A DNA stretch of 64,000 bases from Corynebacterium sp. (lineage in GTDB: Bacteria; Actinomycetota; Actinomycetes; Mycobacteriales; Mycobacteriaceae): positions 265,227 through 329,226 of the forward strand of contig JAUMTW010000001.1 in the NCBI GenBank assembly GCA_030531005.1, in the 5' to 3' direction. The position numbers and the translations under genes were made by a program. The notes beneath the pieces are model-generated. The model saw only the letters and a list, made by a program, of their open reading frames with translations. It searched no databases and had not been told where the DNA came from. The first letter of the stretch is position 1. Each line of letters starts with the position of its first letter. This document shows positions 44,417 through 53,376 of this stretch, piece by piece.

Positions 44417-46045
44417 ATGGCGGAGCTTACGATCTCCTCCGACGAGATCCGTAGCGCGATTGCGAACTACACCTCGAGCTACTCCGCGGAGGCCTCCCGT
44501 GAGGAGGTCGGCGTGGTTATTTCCGCAGCTGACGGCATTGCCCAGGTTTCTGGCTTGCCTTCAGTTATGGCAAATGAGCTCATTGAGTTCCCAGGCGGCG
44601 TGATCGGCGTCGCACAGAACCTCGACACCAATTCTGTCGGTGTTGTGGTCCTGGGTAACTTCGAATCCCTCAAAGAAGGCGACCAAGTTAAGCGCACCGG
44701 CGAGGTACTTTCCATCCCCGTCGGCGACGACTTCTTAGGTCGCGTGATCAACCCTCTGGGCCAACCAATTGATGGCCTGGGCGAGATCAAAGCAGAAGAC
44801 AACCGCGTATTGGAGTTGCAGGCACCTTCCGTGCTGCAGCGCCAACCAGTGGGTGAACCAATGCAGACTGGTATCAAGGCTATTGATGCCATGACCCCAA
44901 TTGGGCGCGGGCAGCGTCAGCTGATCATTGGTGACCGTAAGACCGGTAAAACTGCGGTCTGCATCGACACCATTTTGAACCAGAAGGCTAACTGGGAATC
45001 CGGCGACATCAATAAGCAGGTGCGCTGTATCTACGTTGCCATCGGTCAAAAGGGTTCGACGATCGCCGCAGTGCGCAAGACCCTCGAAGAGCACGGCGCA
45101 CTGGAGTACACCACCATCGTCGCTGCTCCAGCATCTGACTCCGCAGGCTTCAAGTGGCTGGCTCCATTCGCTGGTGCCGCACTTGGTCAGCACTGGATGT
45201 ACAAGGGGCAGCACGTATTGGTAATTTACGATGACCTCACCAAGCAGGCAGAAGCTTACCGCGCTATCTCCTTGCTGCTTCGTCGCCCACCAGGCCGTGA
45301 GGCATATCCTGGCGACGTTTTCTACCTGCACTCCCGTTTGCTCGAGCGCGCAGCGAAGCTTTCCGAGGACATGGGATCGGGTTCGATGACCGCATTGCCT
45401 ATTATTGAGACGAAGGCAAACGACGTTTCTGCCTTCATCCCAACCAACGTCATTTCCATTACTGACGGTCAAGTCTTCTTGGAGTCCGACCTCTTCAACC
45501 AGGGCGTACGTCCGGCTATTAACGTCGGTGTCTCCGTGTCTCGTGTGGGTGGTGCCGCACAGACTAAGGGCATGAAGAAGGTATCCGGTTCCTTGCGTCT
45601 GGACCTGGCAGCCTATCGCGATTTGCAGGCCTTCGCCGCCTTCGCATCTGATCTGGATGCCGCATCCAAGTCTCAGTTGGAGCGCGGTGCCCGTTTGGTG
45701 GAGTTGCTCAAGCAGGCTGAATCGAGCCCGCAGCCAGTAGAACAGCAGATTATCTCAATCTGGCTGGCCTCCAATGGTCACTTCGATAACGTTCCAACCG
45801 AAGATATTCGTCGCTTCGAAGAAGAACTTATCGAGCAACTCCACGCGACCAACGAGAATATCTTCGACCAAATCTCCGGTGGCCAAGCGCTCTCCGAGGA
45901 TTCCCAACAAGCACTGGTCAGCGTGGTTGAAGACTTCAAACGCACCTTCCAAACTACTGATGGCACTCCTGTGATCAATGAACCTGAGGTAGAGGCCCTG
46001 CCTCAAGACCAGGTCAAGAAGAATACTCTGCGGGTAAAGAAATAA
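44417..46045 (+). CDS. atpA: F0F1 ATP synthase subunit alpha
   Basis: Regulatory nucleotide-binding subunit of F1, 542 residues. The Walker A loop is [13 protein letters not shown] (near residue 172), with [34 protein letters not shown] following. The alpha/beta signature appears as [14 protein letters not shown]. The C-terminus extends about 30 residues beyond the E. coli protein ([18 protein letters not shown]), as in mycobacteria, where this extension suppresses ATP hydrolysis. GAGCAGGAAG precedes the ATG. Confidence 0.97.
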   Translation: MAELTISSDEIRSAIANYTSSYSAEASREEVGVVISAADGIAQVSGLPSVMANELIEFPGGVIGVAQNLDTNSVGVVVLGNFESLKEGDQVKRTGEVLSIPVGDDFLGRVINPLGQPIDGLGEIKAEDNRVLELQAPSVLQRQPVGEPMQTGIKAIDAMTPIGRGQRQLIIGDRKTGKTAVCIDTILNQKANWESGDINKQVRCIYVAIGQKGSTIAAVRKTLEEHGALEYTTIVAAPASDSAGFKWLAPFAGAALGQHWMYKGQHVLVIYDDLTKQAEAYRAISLLLRRPPGREAYPGDVFYLHSRLLERAAKLSEDMGSGSMTALPIIETKANDVSAFIPTNVISITDGQVFLESDLFNQGVRPAINVGVSVSRVGGAAQTKGMKKVSGSLRLDLAAYRDLQAFAAFASDLDAASKSQLERGARLVELLKQAESSPQPVEQQIISIWLASNGHFDNVPTEDIRRFEEELIEQLHATNENIFDQISGGQALSEDSQQALVSVVEDFKRTFQTTDGTPVINEPEVEALPQDQVKKNTLRVKK

Positions 46046-46100
46046 TCTGACCATGCAGGATCACACAACCATCGAACTAAGGAAGGGAGGCGCGTAGACT

Positions 46101-47066
46101 ATGGCTAATCTTCGTGAACTACGAGATCGCATTCGCTCAGTGAATTCGACCAAAAAGATTACGAAGGCGCAGGAGCTTATCGCTACCTCGCGTATCACCA
46201 AAGCTCAGGCTCGAGTAGAAGCATCGCAGCCCTACGCTCGGGAGATTTCCCGCGTAGTGCAGCAGCTCGCAGCGCATAGCTCGCTCGACCACCCGATGCT
46301 GCGGGAACGCGAAGGCCATAACCGTGCAGCAATCCTGATCGTCACCTCCGACCGCGGTATGTGTGGTGGATACAACTATAACGTCCTCAAGAAGGCTGCC
46401 GAGTTGCAGCGCATGCTGGAAGACAAAGGCTACGAAGTAGTTCGCTACGTCACCGGCAATAAGGGCATTGGTTTCTACCGTTTCCGTGGCGAAGAGGTTG
46501 CCGGCTCTTGGAGTGGTTTCTCGCAGGATCCCTCTTGGAAGGTCACCCACGATGTCCGTCGCCATATGATCGACGGCTTCGCTGCCAGCTCCGCTGGAGA
46601 AGTCAAACATCGTGATGGCCTCCACGTGGCCGATGACGAAGTCCTTTACGGCTTCGACCAGGTTCACGTGGTCTACACCGAATTTGAGTCCATGCTGGTG
46701 CAAACTCCCGCTGTCCACCAACTCTTGCCAATCGAGGCAGTAGTAGACGACTCCGATGAAGAAGTAGTGACGCCAGGCACCGAACCAACGCCAACCGTTG
46801 AATTCGAACCTGATGCCGAAACCCTCTTTGAGGCCTTGCTGCCCCAATATGTTTCGCGCAGTCTCTACGCTATCTTCTTGGAAGCCGCTGCTAGTGAGTC
46901 CGCCTCTCGTCGTAATGCGATGAAGAGTGCAACGGATAACGCAGAAGCCTTAGTAAAGGACCTTTCGCGAGTAGCCAACCAGGCGCGTCAGGCACAAATT
47001 ACGCAGGAAATTACCGAGATCATCGGTGGCGCTGGAGCGCTCGCCGAAAGCGGAGAAAGTGACTAG
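46101..47066 (+). CDS. atpG: F0F1 ATP synthase subunit gamma
   Basis: Central rotor shaft of F1, 321 residues. The N-terminal helix (LRELRDRIRSVNSTKKITKA) and C-terminal helix (SRRNAMKSATDNAEALVKD) form the coiled coil, and SDRGMCGGYNYNVLKKA is the conserved core. An acidic insertion near residues 210-235 (VVDDSDEEVVTPGTEPTPT) lengthens the protein relative to E. coli; actinobacterial gamma subunits carry a loop at this point. GGAAGGGAGG precedes the ATG. Confidence 0.97.
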   Translation: MANLRELRDRIRSVNSTKKITKAQELIATSRITKAQARVEASQPYAREISRVVQQLAAHSSLDHPMLREREGHNRAAILIVTSDRGMCGGYNYNVLKKAAELQRMLEDKGYEVVRYVTGNKGIGFYRFRGEEVAGSWSGFSQDPSWKVTHDVRRHMIDGFAASSAGEVKHRDGLHVADDEVLYGFDQVHVVYTEFESMLVQTPAVHQLLPIEAVVDDSDEEVVTPGTEPTPTVEFEPDAETLFEALLPQYVSRSLYAIFLEAAASESASRRNAMKSATDNAEALVKDLSRVANQARQAQITQEITEIIGGAGALAESGESD

Positions 47067-48512
<1,446 letters not shown>

Positions 48513-48524
48513 GGAGGCGTTGCC

Positions 48525-48896
48525 ATGGCTGAGATCAAAGTCGAACTCGTGTCAGTTGAACGAGTTCTCTGGTCTGGTGCCGCCACCTTAGTCACCGCCC
48601 AAACGACCGAGGGTGAAATTGGTATTCTGCCAGGACACCAACCATTGCTTGGTCAACTTCTGGAAAATGGTGTGGTTACTATCACGCCAACGGAAGGGGA
48701 GAAGCGAGTTGCCGCCGTCCAAGGCGGATTCCTCTCCGTAACCGGAGACATCGTAACCATATTGGCCGACTACGCCATCTGGTCCGAAGAAGTCGACACC
48801 ACCTCTCTTGAAGAGGAAGTGCAGGCTGATGACGAGACTGAAAAGGCTCGCGCAGAAGCCAAAATGAAGGCCGTTGAGCGTCAAGCAAACAGCTAA
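48525..48896 (+). CDS. atpC: F0F1 ATP synthase subunit epsilon
   Basis: Rotor subunit of 123 residues that couples F1 to the c-ring. The N-terminal beta sandwich is present ([53 protein letters not shown]). The C-terminal helical part is short and acidic, as in actinobacteria. AAGGAGG precedes the ATG. It ends the operon, followed 8 bases later by a 15-bp terminator stem. Confidence 0.96.
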   Translation: MAEIKVELVSVERVLWSGAATLVTAQTTEGEIGILPGHQPLLGQLLENGVVTITPTEGEKRVAAVQGGFLSVTGDIVTILADYAIWSEEVDTTSLEEEVQADDETEKARAEAKMKAVERQANS

Positions 48897-48904
48897 CAAA
48901 AGCA

Positions 48905-48948
48905 CAAAATAAGCCCCAACCACTTCCGGCTTGGGGCTTATTTTGTTG
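48905..48948 (+). terminator. Terminator of the atp operon
   Basis: CAAAATAAGCCCCAA (48905-48919) pairs perfectly with TTGGGGCTTATTTTG (48931-48945). The stem itself ends in a T-rich strand, and this is the strongest terminator in the window. Confidence 0.9.
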
Positions 48949-48999
48949 TGCTAATACTTGACGAGTATGATCTGAACAAAGTTACCAGAAGCATGGAGT

Positions 49000-49464
49000 A
49001 TGGCCCCTGATATGAACATTGCTCTCATCATTGTCTTGGTTCTCGCGCTCGTCCTCGCCGCGCTCGGTGCCTGGCGCTTTTTTGGAGTGCGCTCAAAGGG
49101 CACATCCGTCATCTTGCGCCGCTTGCCCGCCAAAGGGCTGCACGGCTGGCGGCACGGTATTTTTCAGTATGACGGCACCGAACTGCGCTATTTCAAGCTT
49201 CGCTCCTTAAAAGCCGGCGCCGATACCACCTTTAATCGCAAGGCGCTCACTCTTCAAGGACATCGCGAAGCTAATACCCCCGAGGTCCCTATACTTTTAG
49301 GCTCCAAAGATATTCTCTTATTTAGCTGTAATGAAGTCGACTACGAAGTAGTCTTTCAAGGACGAGCCGAAATGGCTTTCGTATCTTGGTTAGAATCTGC
49401 ACCAGATGAGCGTCTTCAGCGCATCGACGTCCAGTCCTTGCGCCGCAAGTTCTCGTCACGCTAA
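49000..49464 (+). CDS. DUF2550 membrane protein
   Basis: A 154-residue protein with one N-terminal helix (IALIIVLVLALVLAALGAWRFF, about residues 6-27) and a soluble domain outside or inside the membrane. The block HGWRHGIFQYDGTELRYFKL (near 47-66) and SFLSWVE-like AFVSWLESAPDERL near 125 match the DUF2550 protein encoded right after atpC in mycobacteria (Rv1312). Function is unknown in the family; conserved linkage suggests a role near ATP synthase or the envelope. ATG 49000 and ATG 49012 are both possible. Two copies of the TTCAAGG word lie in its 3' half. Confidence 0.85.
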   Translation: MAPDMNIALIIVLVLALVLAALGAWRFFGVRSKGTSVILRRLPAKGLHGWRHGIFQYDGTELRYFKLRSLKAGADTTFNRKALTLQGHREANTPEVPILLGSKDILLFSCNEVDYEVVFQGRAEMAFVSWLESAPDERLQRIDVQSLRRKFSSR

Positions 49465-49479
49465 AAACTTATAAGGAGG

Positions 49480-49582
49480 GGCCACGCTGAACGGACCGAG
49501 TGCGCCCCCTGTAAGTCCAATCCATCCCCCTGGATGGGTTCGACTTCACCTTCACACTTTGTCCGGTCCGTTCAACGTGGCC
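49480..49582. ncRNA. Strongly folded intergenic element (candidate structured RNA)
   Basis: GGCCACGCTGAACGGACC (49480-49497) pairs with GGTCCGTTCAACGTGGCC (49565-49582), 17 of 18 positions. The stem continues through GGACCG/CGGTCC, a 5-base bulge and AGTGCG/CACACT, and ends in an inner hairpin of CCATCC/GGATGG (49522-49537) within AAGTC/GACTT. Two imperfect pairs are C-A on the plus strand but would be G-U in a minus-strand RNA; one is U-G only on the plus strand, so the strand is unclear. On plus, CCCCCT stands in the loop and the internal bulge, somewhat like actinobacterial 6C RNA. A palindromic mobile remnant is an alternative. Confidence 0.45.
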
Positions 49583-49661
49583 GTACCATTAATATAATAT
49601 GCCACCGCAACCTTTGGAAGAGTTTTCGTGAATTTAATTGTAAATTACCTCACTTCGGGGG

Positions 49662-49667
49662 TAGTCT
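49662..49667 (+). promoter_or_regulatory. -10 element of nucS (leaderless)
   Basis: TAGTCT lies exactly 6 bases before the nucS ATG, and no ribosome-binding sequence is present. This is the pattern of a leaderless transcript. Confidence 0.5.
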
Positions 49668-49673
49668 AGCTTT

Positions 49674-50336
49674 ATGCGACTCGTAATAGCTCGCTGCAGC
49701 GTCGACTACGTTGGTCGGCTTGAGGCCCATCTACCTGCAGCAACACGCCTGATCCTTATCAAAGCTGATGGCTCTGTATCAATCCATGCTGATGACCGCG
49801 CCTACAAGCCACTGAACTGGATGACGCCACCGTGCAGTTTGACCGAGGGCGAGGACGGCGTCTGGATCGTGGAGAATAAGAAGAAAGAACAGCTGCGCAT
49901 CTCCCTTGAAGAGATTTTCCAGGATTTCACGTATGATCTCGGCGTCGACCCAGGACTCGTTAAAGATGGCGTTGAAGCCCACTTACAAGAACTACTAGCG
50001 GAACACGTTTCCGTTCTGGGCGATGCTTACTCGTTGGTGCGCCGCGAGTATCCGACAGCTATAGGCCCCGTTGACCTTCTTTGTAGGGACGCTGCTGGGC
50101 AAACAATCGCTGTGGAGGTGAAGCGCCGCGGCGGCATCGACGGGGTAGAGCAACTCACGCGTTACCTTGACTTGCTCAACCGCGACAGTCTGCTCGCACC
50201 TGTGCAAGGTGTTTTCGCAGCCCAAGAGATCAAGCCCCAAGCGCGAACACTTGCAGAAGATCGAGGCATCCGCTGCGTTGTTCTTGACTACGATGAGCTG
50301 CGTGGCATTGAGTCAGACGAGTTGCGATTGTTCTAA
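49674..50336 (+). CDS. nucS: Mismatch-specific endonuclease NucS/EndoMS
   Basis: Cleaves both strands at mismatches and provides mismatch repair in actinobacteria lacking MutS/MutL. The N-terminal DNA-binding and dimerisation domain begins [20 protein letters not shown]. The C-terminal RecB-like nuclease has GPVDLLCRD (catalytic Asp, near residue 143) and [10 protein letters not shown] (E-x-K, near 156). The chain ends in DELRLF, the expected clamp-binding tail. Length of 220 residues is normal. It stands alone between the structured element and a terminator shared with the convergent mce gene. Confidence 0.95.
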   Translation: MRLVIARCSVDYVGRLEAHLPAATRLILIKADGSVSIHADDRAYKPLNWMTPPCSLTEGEDGVWIVENKKKEQLRISLEEIFQDFTYDLGVDPGLVKDGVEAHLQELLAEHVSVLGDAYSLVRREYPTAIGPVDLLCRDAAGQTIAVEVKRRGGIDGVEQLTRYLDLLNRDSLLAPVQGVFAAQEIKPQARTLAEDRGIRCVVLDYDELRGIESDELRLF

Positions 50337-50343
50337 GCGCAAG

Positions 50344-50370
50344 AAAAAGGTCCCTTGAAGGGACCTTTTT
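50344..50370. terminator. Bidirectional terminator between nucS and mce
   Basis: AAAAAGGTCCC (50344-50354) pairs with GGGACCTTTTT (50360-50370) around TTGAA. A and T tracts on the two sides allow use from both directions. The hairpin contains a CCCTTGAAG word. Confidence 0.85.
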
Positions 50371-50374
50371 CTTT

Positions 50375-50833
50375 CTAAGCCTTGGGTTCGGTGAGTTCCA
50401 AGAGCACCCCGCCAGCATCTTTGGGGTGAACAAAGTTAATACGGGCACCACCGGTACCAATCTTTGGCTCCGGATAAAGCAAGCGCACACCTTGTTCCTT
50501 CAAGTGGGTGGAGAGCTCATCCAGCTTGTGAGTGCGCAGGCACATTTGCTGTAAGCCTGGCCCCTTCTTATCGATGAACTTAGCTATTGTGGAATCTTCA
50601 TTCAGCGGTGCGAGCAGCTGAATCATTCCATCCGTTTCGCCCAGGTCTTTAGGGCCAATCATGGCTTCAATTACGCCCTGCTCCTCATTGGTCTCCTGGT
50701 GATGATTGACCCAACCAAAAGCCGAACGATAAAACTCAACAGCTGCATCCATATCAGGAACAGCGATACCGACGTGATCAAGGCAGACCACGTATTCGTG
50801 TGCAATCTCAATTGCAGAAGTTTCAGTACTCAT
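50375..50833 (-). CDS. mce: Methylmalonyl-CoA epimerase
   Basis: Vicinal-oxygen-chelate (glyoxalase-fold) enzyme of 152 residues that interconverts (R)- and (S)-methylmalonyl-CoA, linking propionate and branched-chain degradation to succinyl-CoA. Metal-ligand regions are CLDHVGIAVPDMDAAVEFY (near residue 17), MIQLLAPLNEDSTIAKF (near 82) with LQQMCLRTHKLDEL next, and VLLELTEPKA at the end. It sits where mycobacteria have Rv1322A, next to nucS. An alternative is another glyoxalase-family lyase, but the EDSTIAKFIDKKGPGLQ stretch is typical of epimerase. Confidence 0.9.
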   Translation of the reverse strand: MSTETSAIEIAHEYVVCLDHVGIAVPDMDAAVEFYRSAFGWVNHHQETNEEQGVIEAMIGPKDLGETDGMIQLLAPLNEDSTIAKFIDKKGPGLQQMCLRTHKLDELSTHLKEQGVRLLYPEPKIGTGGARINFVHPKDAGGVLLELTEPKA

Positions 50834-50907
50834 ATTTCCTAGCGTAGTCCTAAAAAATGGATGACAACTATGAAACTGTTCACTAAAGCTCGGCTAACAT
50901 AAAGTAC

Positions 50908-51213
50908 ATGATCATTGCATTTTCCGTAGCCCCAACTGAAACTCCTAGCACCAAAGCGGAGATGGCAGATGCGGTGGCAGCCGCAGTAGCAGTTGTACGT
51001 GAATCTGGCTTGCCAAATGAGACTAATGCCATGTTCACCCTCCTTGAAGGGGAATGGGATGAAGTCATGAAAGTTGTCAAGGAAGCAACTCAAGCCGTAC
51101 TCGCAGTATCACCGCGCGTCAGTCTGGTACTCAAGGCAGATATCCGGCCCGGTTACACCAATCAAATCACTCAAAAGGTAACCTCGGTAGAACAACGTCT
51201 TGAAAGGAATTAG
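50908..51213 (+). CDS. Thiamine-binding protein, MTH1187/YqgV family
   Basis: A 101-residue ferredoxin-like alpha/beta protein. The strands MIIAFSVAPTETPS (1-14) and NAMFTLLEGEWDEVMKVV (about 41-58), and the C-terminal SPRVSLVLKADIRPG (about 68-82), are typical of the family once called DUF77, members of which bind thiamine. TAACAT (50895-50900) is 7 bases before the ATG with no ribosome site, again a leaderless arrangement. The stop is 3 bases before the cnoX start, so the two form an operon. No thiamine riboswitch was seen. Confidence 0.8.
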   Translation: MIIAFSVAPTETPSTKAEMADAVAAAVAVVRESGLPNETNAMFTLLEGEWDEVMKVVKEATQAVLAVSPRVSLVLKADIRPGYTNQITQKVTSVEQRLERN

Positions 51214-51216
51214 TAC

Positions 51217-52071
51217 ATGACTAACCCACGATTTGTTGGCGGCGCTATCGACTTAAGCGATTTGAAGCGCCCGGCAACTACGAGCTCCGATAGTCGTACC
51301 GATATTACTTCGGCCAACTTTGAGGCCGAAGTAATACAAAAATCTCTTCAAGTGCCGGTGTTCATGCATATCGGTTCGCAGCGCAGCTCTGATTCGACTG
51401 CCTTAGATGAAGCCATGCTCAGCCTTGTAGCGCAATATTCTGGCAAGATTTCTTATGCCTACGTTGATGCTGACTCCAGTCCTGATGTAGCGCAGGCCGC
51501 AGGGACCCAGGTGCTTCCTACCACTGTGGTTTTAGCCGGAGGTCAGCAACTTACACGTTTCGAGGGCAATCAGCCACTGCCAAATCTGCAGCAACTAGTA
51601 GAATCCATCCTTGAAGCAACCGCAGGCAAACTGCAGGGCGAAGCATCCGTTGAACCAACAGATTCTCGCATAGAGGAGGCTGCCGAGGAAATTCGTAATG
51701 GCAATTACGATGCCGCAATTGCGCTCTATGATGCCCTCCTTGAAGAGCAAGCAAATCTAGAGGTACGCAAGGCGCGTGCTCAAGCAATACTATTGCGGAG
51801 GGCAGCAGCTAACGGTGGTGGAGCGCATAGTCTGCGCGCAGCCGAGGAAAACCCAGATGATGACGAGGCAGTCTTGAACGCGGTCGATTTCGAGATCTTA
51901 AGCGGGCATCCTGCTCAGGCCTTTGCCCGTTTGAACCAAGGAGTGAGTACTCATTTCAATGAGGAGCGCGAAGTCTACAAGACTCGGTTGCTTGAACTCT
52001 TAGAGATATTTGATGATGATGACCCGATTGCTTTAGATGCTCGCCGAGCACTTGCAAGTGCCCTGTTCTAG
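51217..52071 (+). CDS. cnoX: Thioredoxin-like co-chaperone CnoX/YbbN
   Basis: A 284-residue protein with a thioredoxin-fold domain (about residues 25-130; VPVFMHIGSQRSSDSTALDE, then ISYAYVDADSSPDVAQAAG and VLPTTVVLAGGQQL) and a C-terminal helical TPR-like part. The CxxC site is absent: SQRSSDS stands in its place, so it is not a redox thioredoxin. YbbN proteins hold unfolded or oxidised clients for the chaperone systems. GAAAGGAA precedes the ATG. The coding sequence includes a perfect 13-bp inverted repeat at 51303-51336. Confidence 0.85.
   Translation: MTNPRFVGGAIDLSDLKRPATTSSDSRTDITSANFEAEVIQKSLQVPVFMHIGSQRSSDSTALDEAMLSLVAQYSGKISYAYVDADSSPDVAQAAGTQVLPTTVVLAGGQQLTRFEGNQPLPNLQQLVESILEATAGKLQGEASVEPTDSRIEEAAEEIRNGNYDAAIALYDALLEEQANLEVRKARAQAILLRRAAANGGGAHSLRAAEENPDDDEAVLNAVDFEILSGHPAQAFARLNQGVSTHFNEEREVYKTRLLELLEIFDDDDPIALDARRALASALF
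51303..51336. repeat. Perfect inverted repeat inside cnoX
   Basis: TATTACTTCGGCC (51303-51315) and GGCCGAAGTAATA (51324-51336) are perfectly complementary around an 8-base loop. It encodes ITSANFEAEVI near the start of the protein. The hairpin would be very stable in the mRNA; no T-run follows. Confidence 0.7.
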
Positions 52072-52088
52072 AACTTTAATCCCAAAAC

Positions 52089-52127
52089 TGTGGATAACTC
52101 CTCCCTATCAGAGGGGAGTTATCCACA
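52089..52127 (+). terminator. Terminator-like hairpin built from two inverted DnaA boxes
   Basis: TGTGGATAACTCC (52089-52101) pairs perfectly with GGAGTTATCCACA (52115-52127) and the stem extends two more pairs. The tail is T-rich (GAATTCTTTTCTT), so it can end cnoX transcription. Each arm contains a perfect DnaA box: TTATCCACA at 52119-52127 on plus, and its complement at 52089-52097. It lies 18 bases after the cnoX stop. Confidence 0.75.
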
Positions 52128-52188
52128 GAATTCTTTTCTTAGAAAATTCTACTGGCCAGGTATTTTCTTAAAAATCTATGGTGAAGAC

Positions 52189-53376
52189 ATGGATATTTTA
52201 GAAGCCCTCCGGGTGTGCGGGAGCCAGGGGATTGCAGTAGCCCGTTACTTCTATGCACACGCAAATGAACGTCGGGCACAACATAACCTTGCTGCAGAAT
52301 TTAGCATGGATCCCAATCGTGCTGGCCAAATCATGCGCTTAGCCAAAGATCTATTCGGCTCCCTTGAGGCTGAGGAAGCTGCAAAACGTACAAATGCTAT
52401 TAACTTCGCAACTGAAGAATTACTAGGTGTGGACACACTTCTAGTGATGAATAAGGCATTAAACCACTTGCGCGCAGAAGCCGAAGTAACCAAAGAGGAC
52501 TTGCGCTGTGAATGCTACAAGTGGGCCAAGGGGCGTACCGTCGCCGAGGCGAAGAAATATGCCAACAGCAGAGTACGAGCATTAAACATGGCAGTTGAAT
52601 CCGCCGAAGCGAATCGCGAATTGCGTTGGCTGCGCATTTCATCCAACGCTGATGCGAATGGCATGCGATACCTCATCTTGAAAGAACGTGATGAGGTCAT
52701 CACACAAATTCAAGCGAACTTAATGTCGCAGGCCCGTGCATTTAACGCAAATCGTTTGGAAAAGCAGCTTGCTGACGCTGCAGTCAATGCACTGAACAAC
52801 AAAACTGCAGGAACTGCTAAGAAGCGGGAAGGTACCATTTTGCTGCCTGCTGATGGGTTGAAGTATGTGGATGACAATATGCTAGCGACTACGGATGGAG
52901 CATTGATTCCTGCAGATGAACTCACGAATCATCTTTTGGCAGATTACGGTTATGCGATCCTCTACGCTGAAGATGAAAATGACTGCCCACGAATCGTCAA
53001 CCATTACCGTACGCAGCGCGTAGCCCAAGAAAATCAGCGCCTGGCATTACAGGCAGATCAGCTCGTATGCGCAGATCCTGATTGCAGTTATGTTGCGATG
53101 CATTGTCAAATCCACCACATAACGGCCTGGCAGGATGGGGGAGAGACCAATATTGAAAATCTCACCCCAGCGTGCCGTCCTCACAATGCGCAAAATGATG
53201 ATGACCATAGCTTGCGGCGCAATGGCTATTACTTTCGTAATGAGAAAACCGGTCTGGTGGGTTATCGCTCTCCAAAAGAAGGGGCGCCAGACCGGTACAA
53301 CGTTAACCCAATAGCTTTAAAATCGGGTCGGCGCTGGGCGTTACGTCATTTCCATGATCATGCGCGCAGCGTGTAG
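52189..53376 (+). CDS. DUF222/HNH endonuclease family protein
   Basis: A 395-residue protein of the abundant actinobacterial DUF222-plus-HNH type. The helical DUF222 region occupies most of residues 1-300. The HNH domain near the C-terminus has CADPDCSYVAMHCQIHHI (Cys pair and His) followed by GGETNIENLTPACRPHNAQND. These genes occur in many copies and are often viewed as selfish or mobile; biochemical roles are largely unknown. I chose ATG 52189, because the frame's earlier GTG (52090) lies inside the hairpin. It is AT-richer than its neighbours, interrupts the cnoX-glgB order, and overlaps the convergent glgB 3' end by 19 bases. Confidence 0.85.
   Translation: MDILEALRVCGSQGIAVARYFYAHANERRAQHNLAAEFSMDPNRAGQIMRLAKDLFGSLEAEEAAKRTNAINFATEELLGVDTLLVMNKALNHLRAEAEVTKEDLRCECYKWAKGRTVAEAKKYANSRVRALNMAVESAEANRELRWLRISSNADANGMRYLILKERDEVITQIQANLMSQARAFNANRLEKQLADAAVNALNNKTAGTAKKREGTILLPADGLKYVDDNMLATTDGALIPADELTNHLLADYGYAILYAEDENDCPRIVNHYRTQRVAQENQRLALQADQLVCADPDCSYVAMHCQIHHITAWQDGGETNIENLTPACRPHNAQNDDDHSLRRNGYYFRNEKTGLVGYRSPKEGAPDRYNVNPIALKSGRRWALRHFHDHARSV

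Noticed and set aside
44735..45472. 245-codon minus-strand frame inside atpA
   Set aside because: Shadow of atpA; no start signal or protein pattern of its own.
46137..46847. 236-codon minus-strand frame inside atpG
   Set aside because: Shadow of the well-conserved atpG coding sequence.
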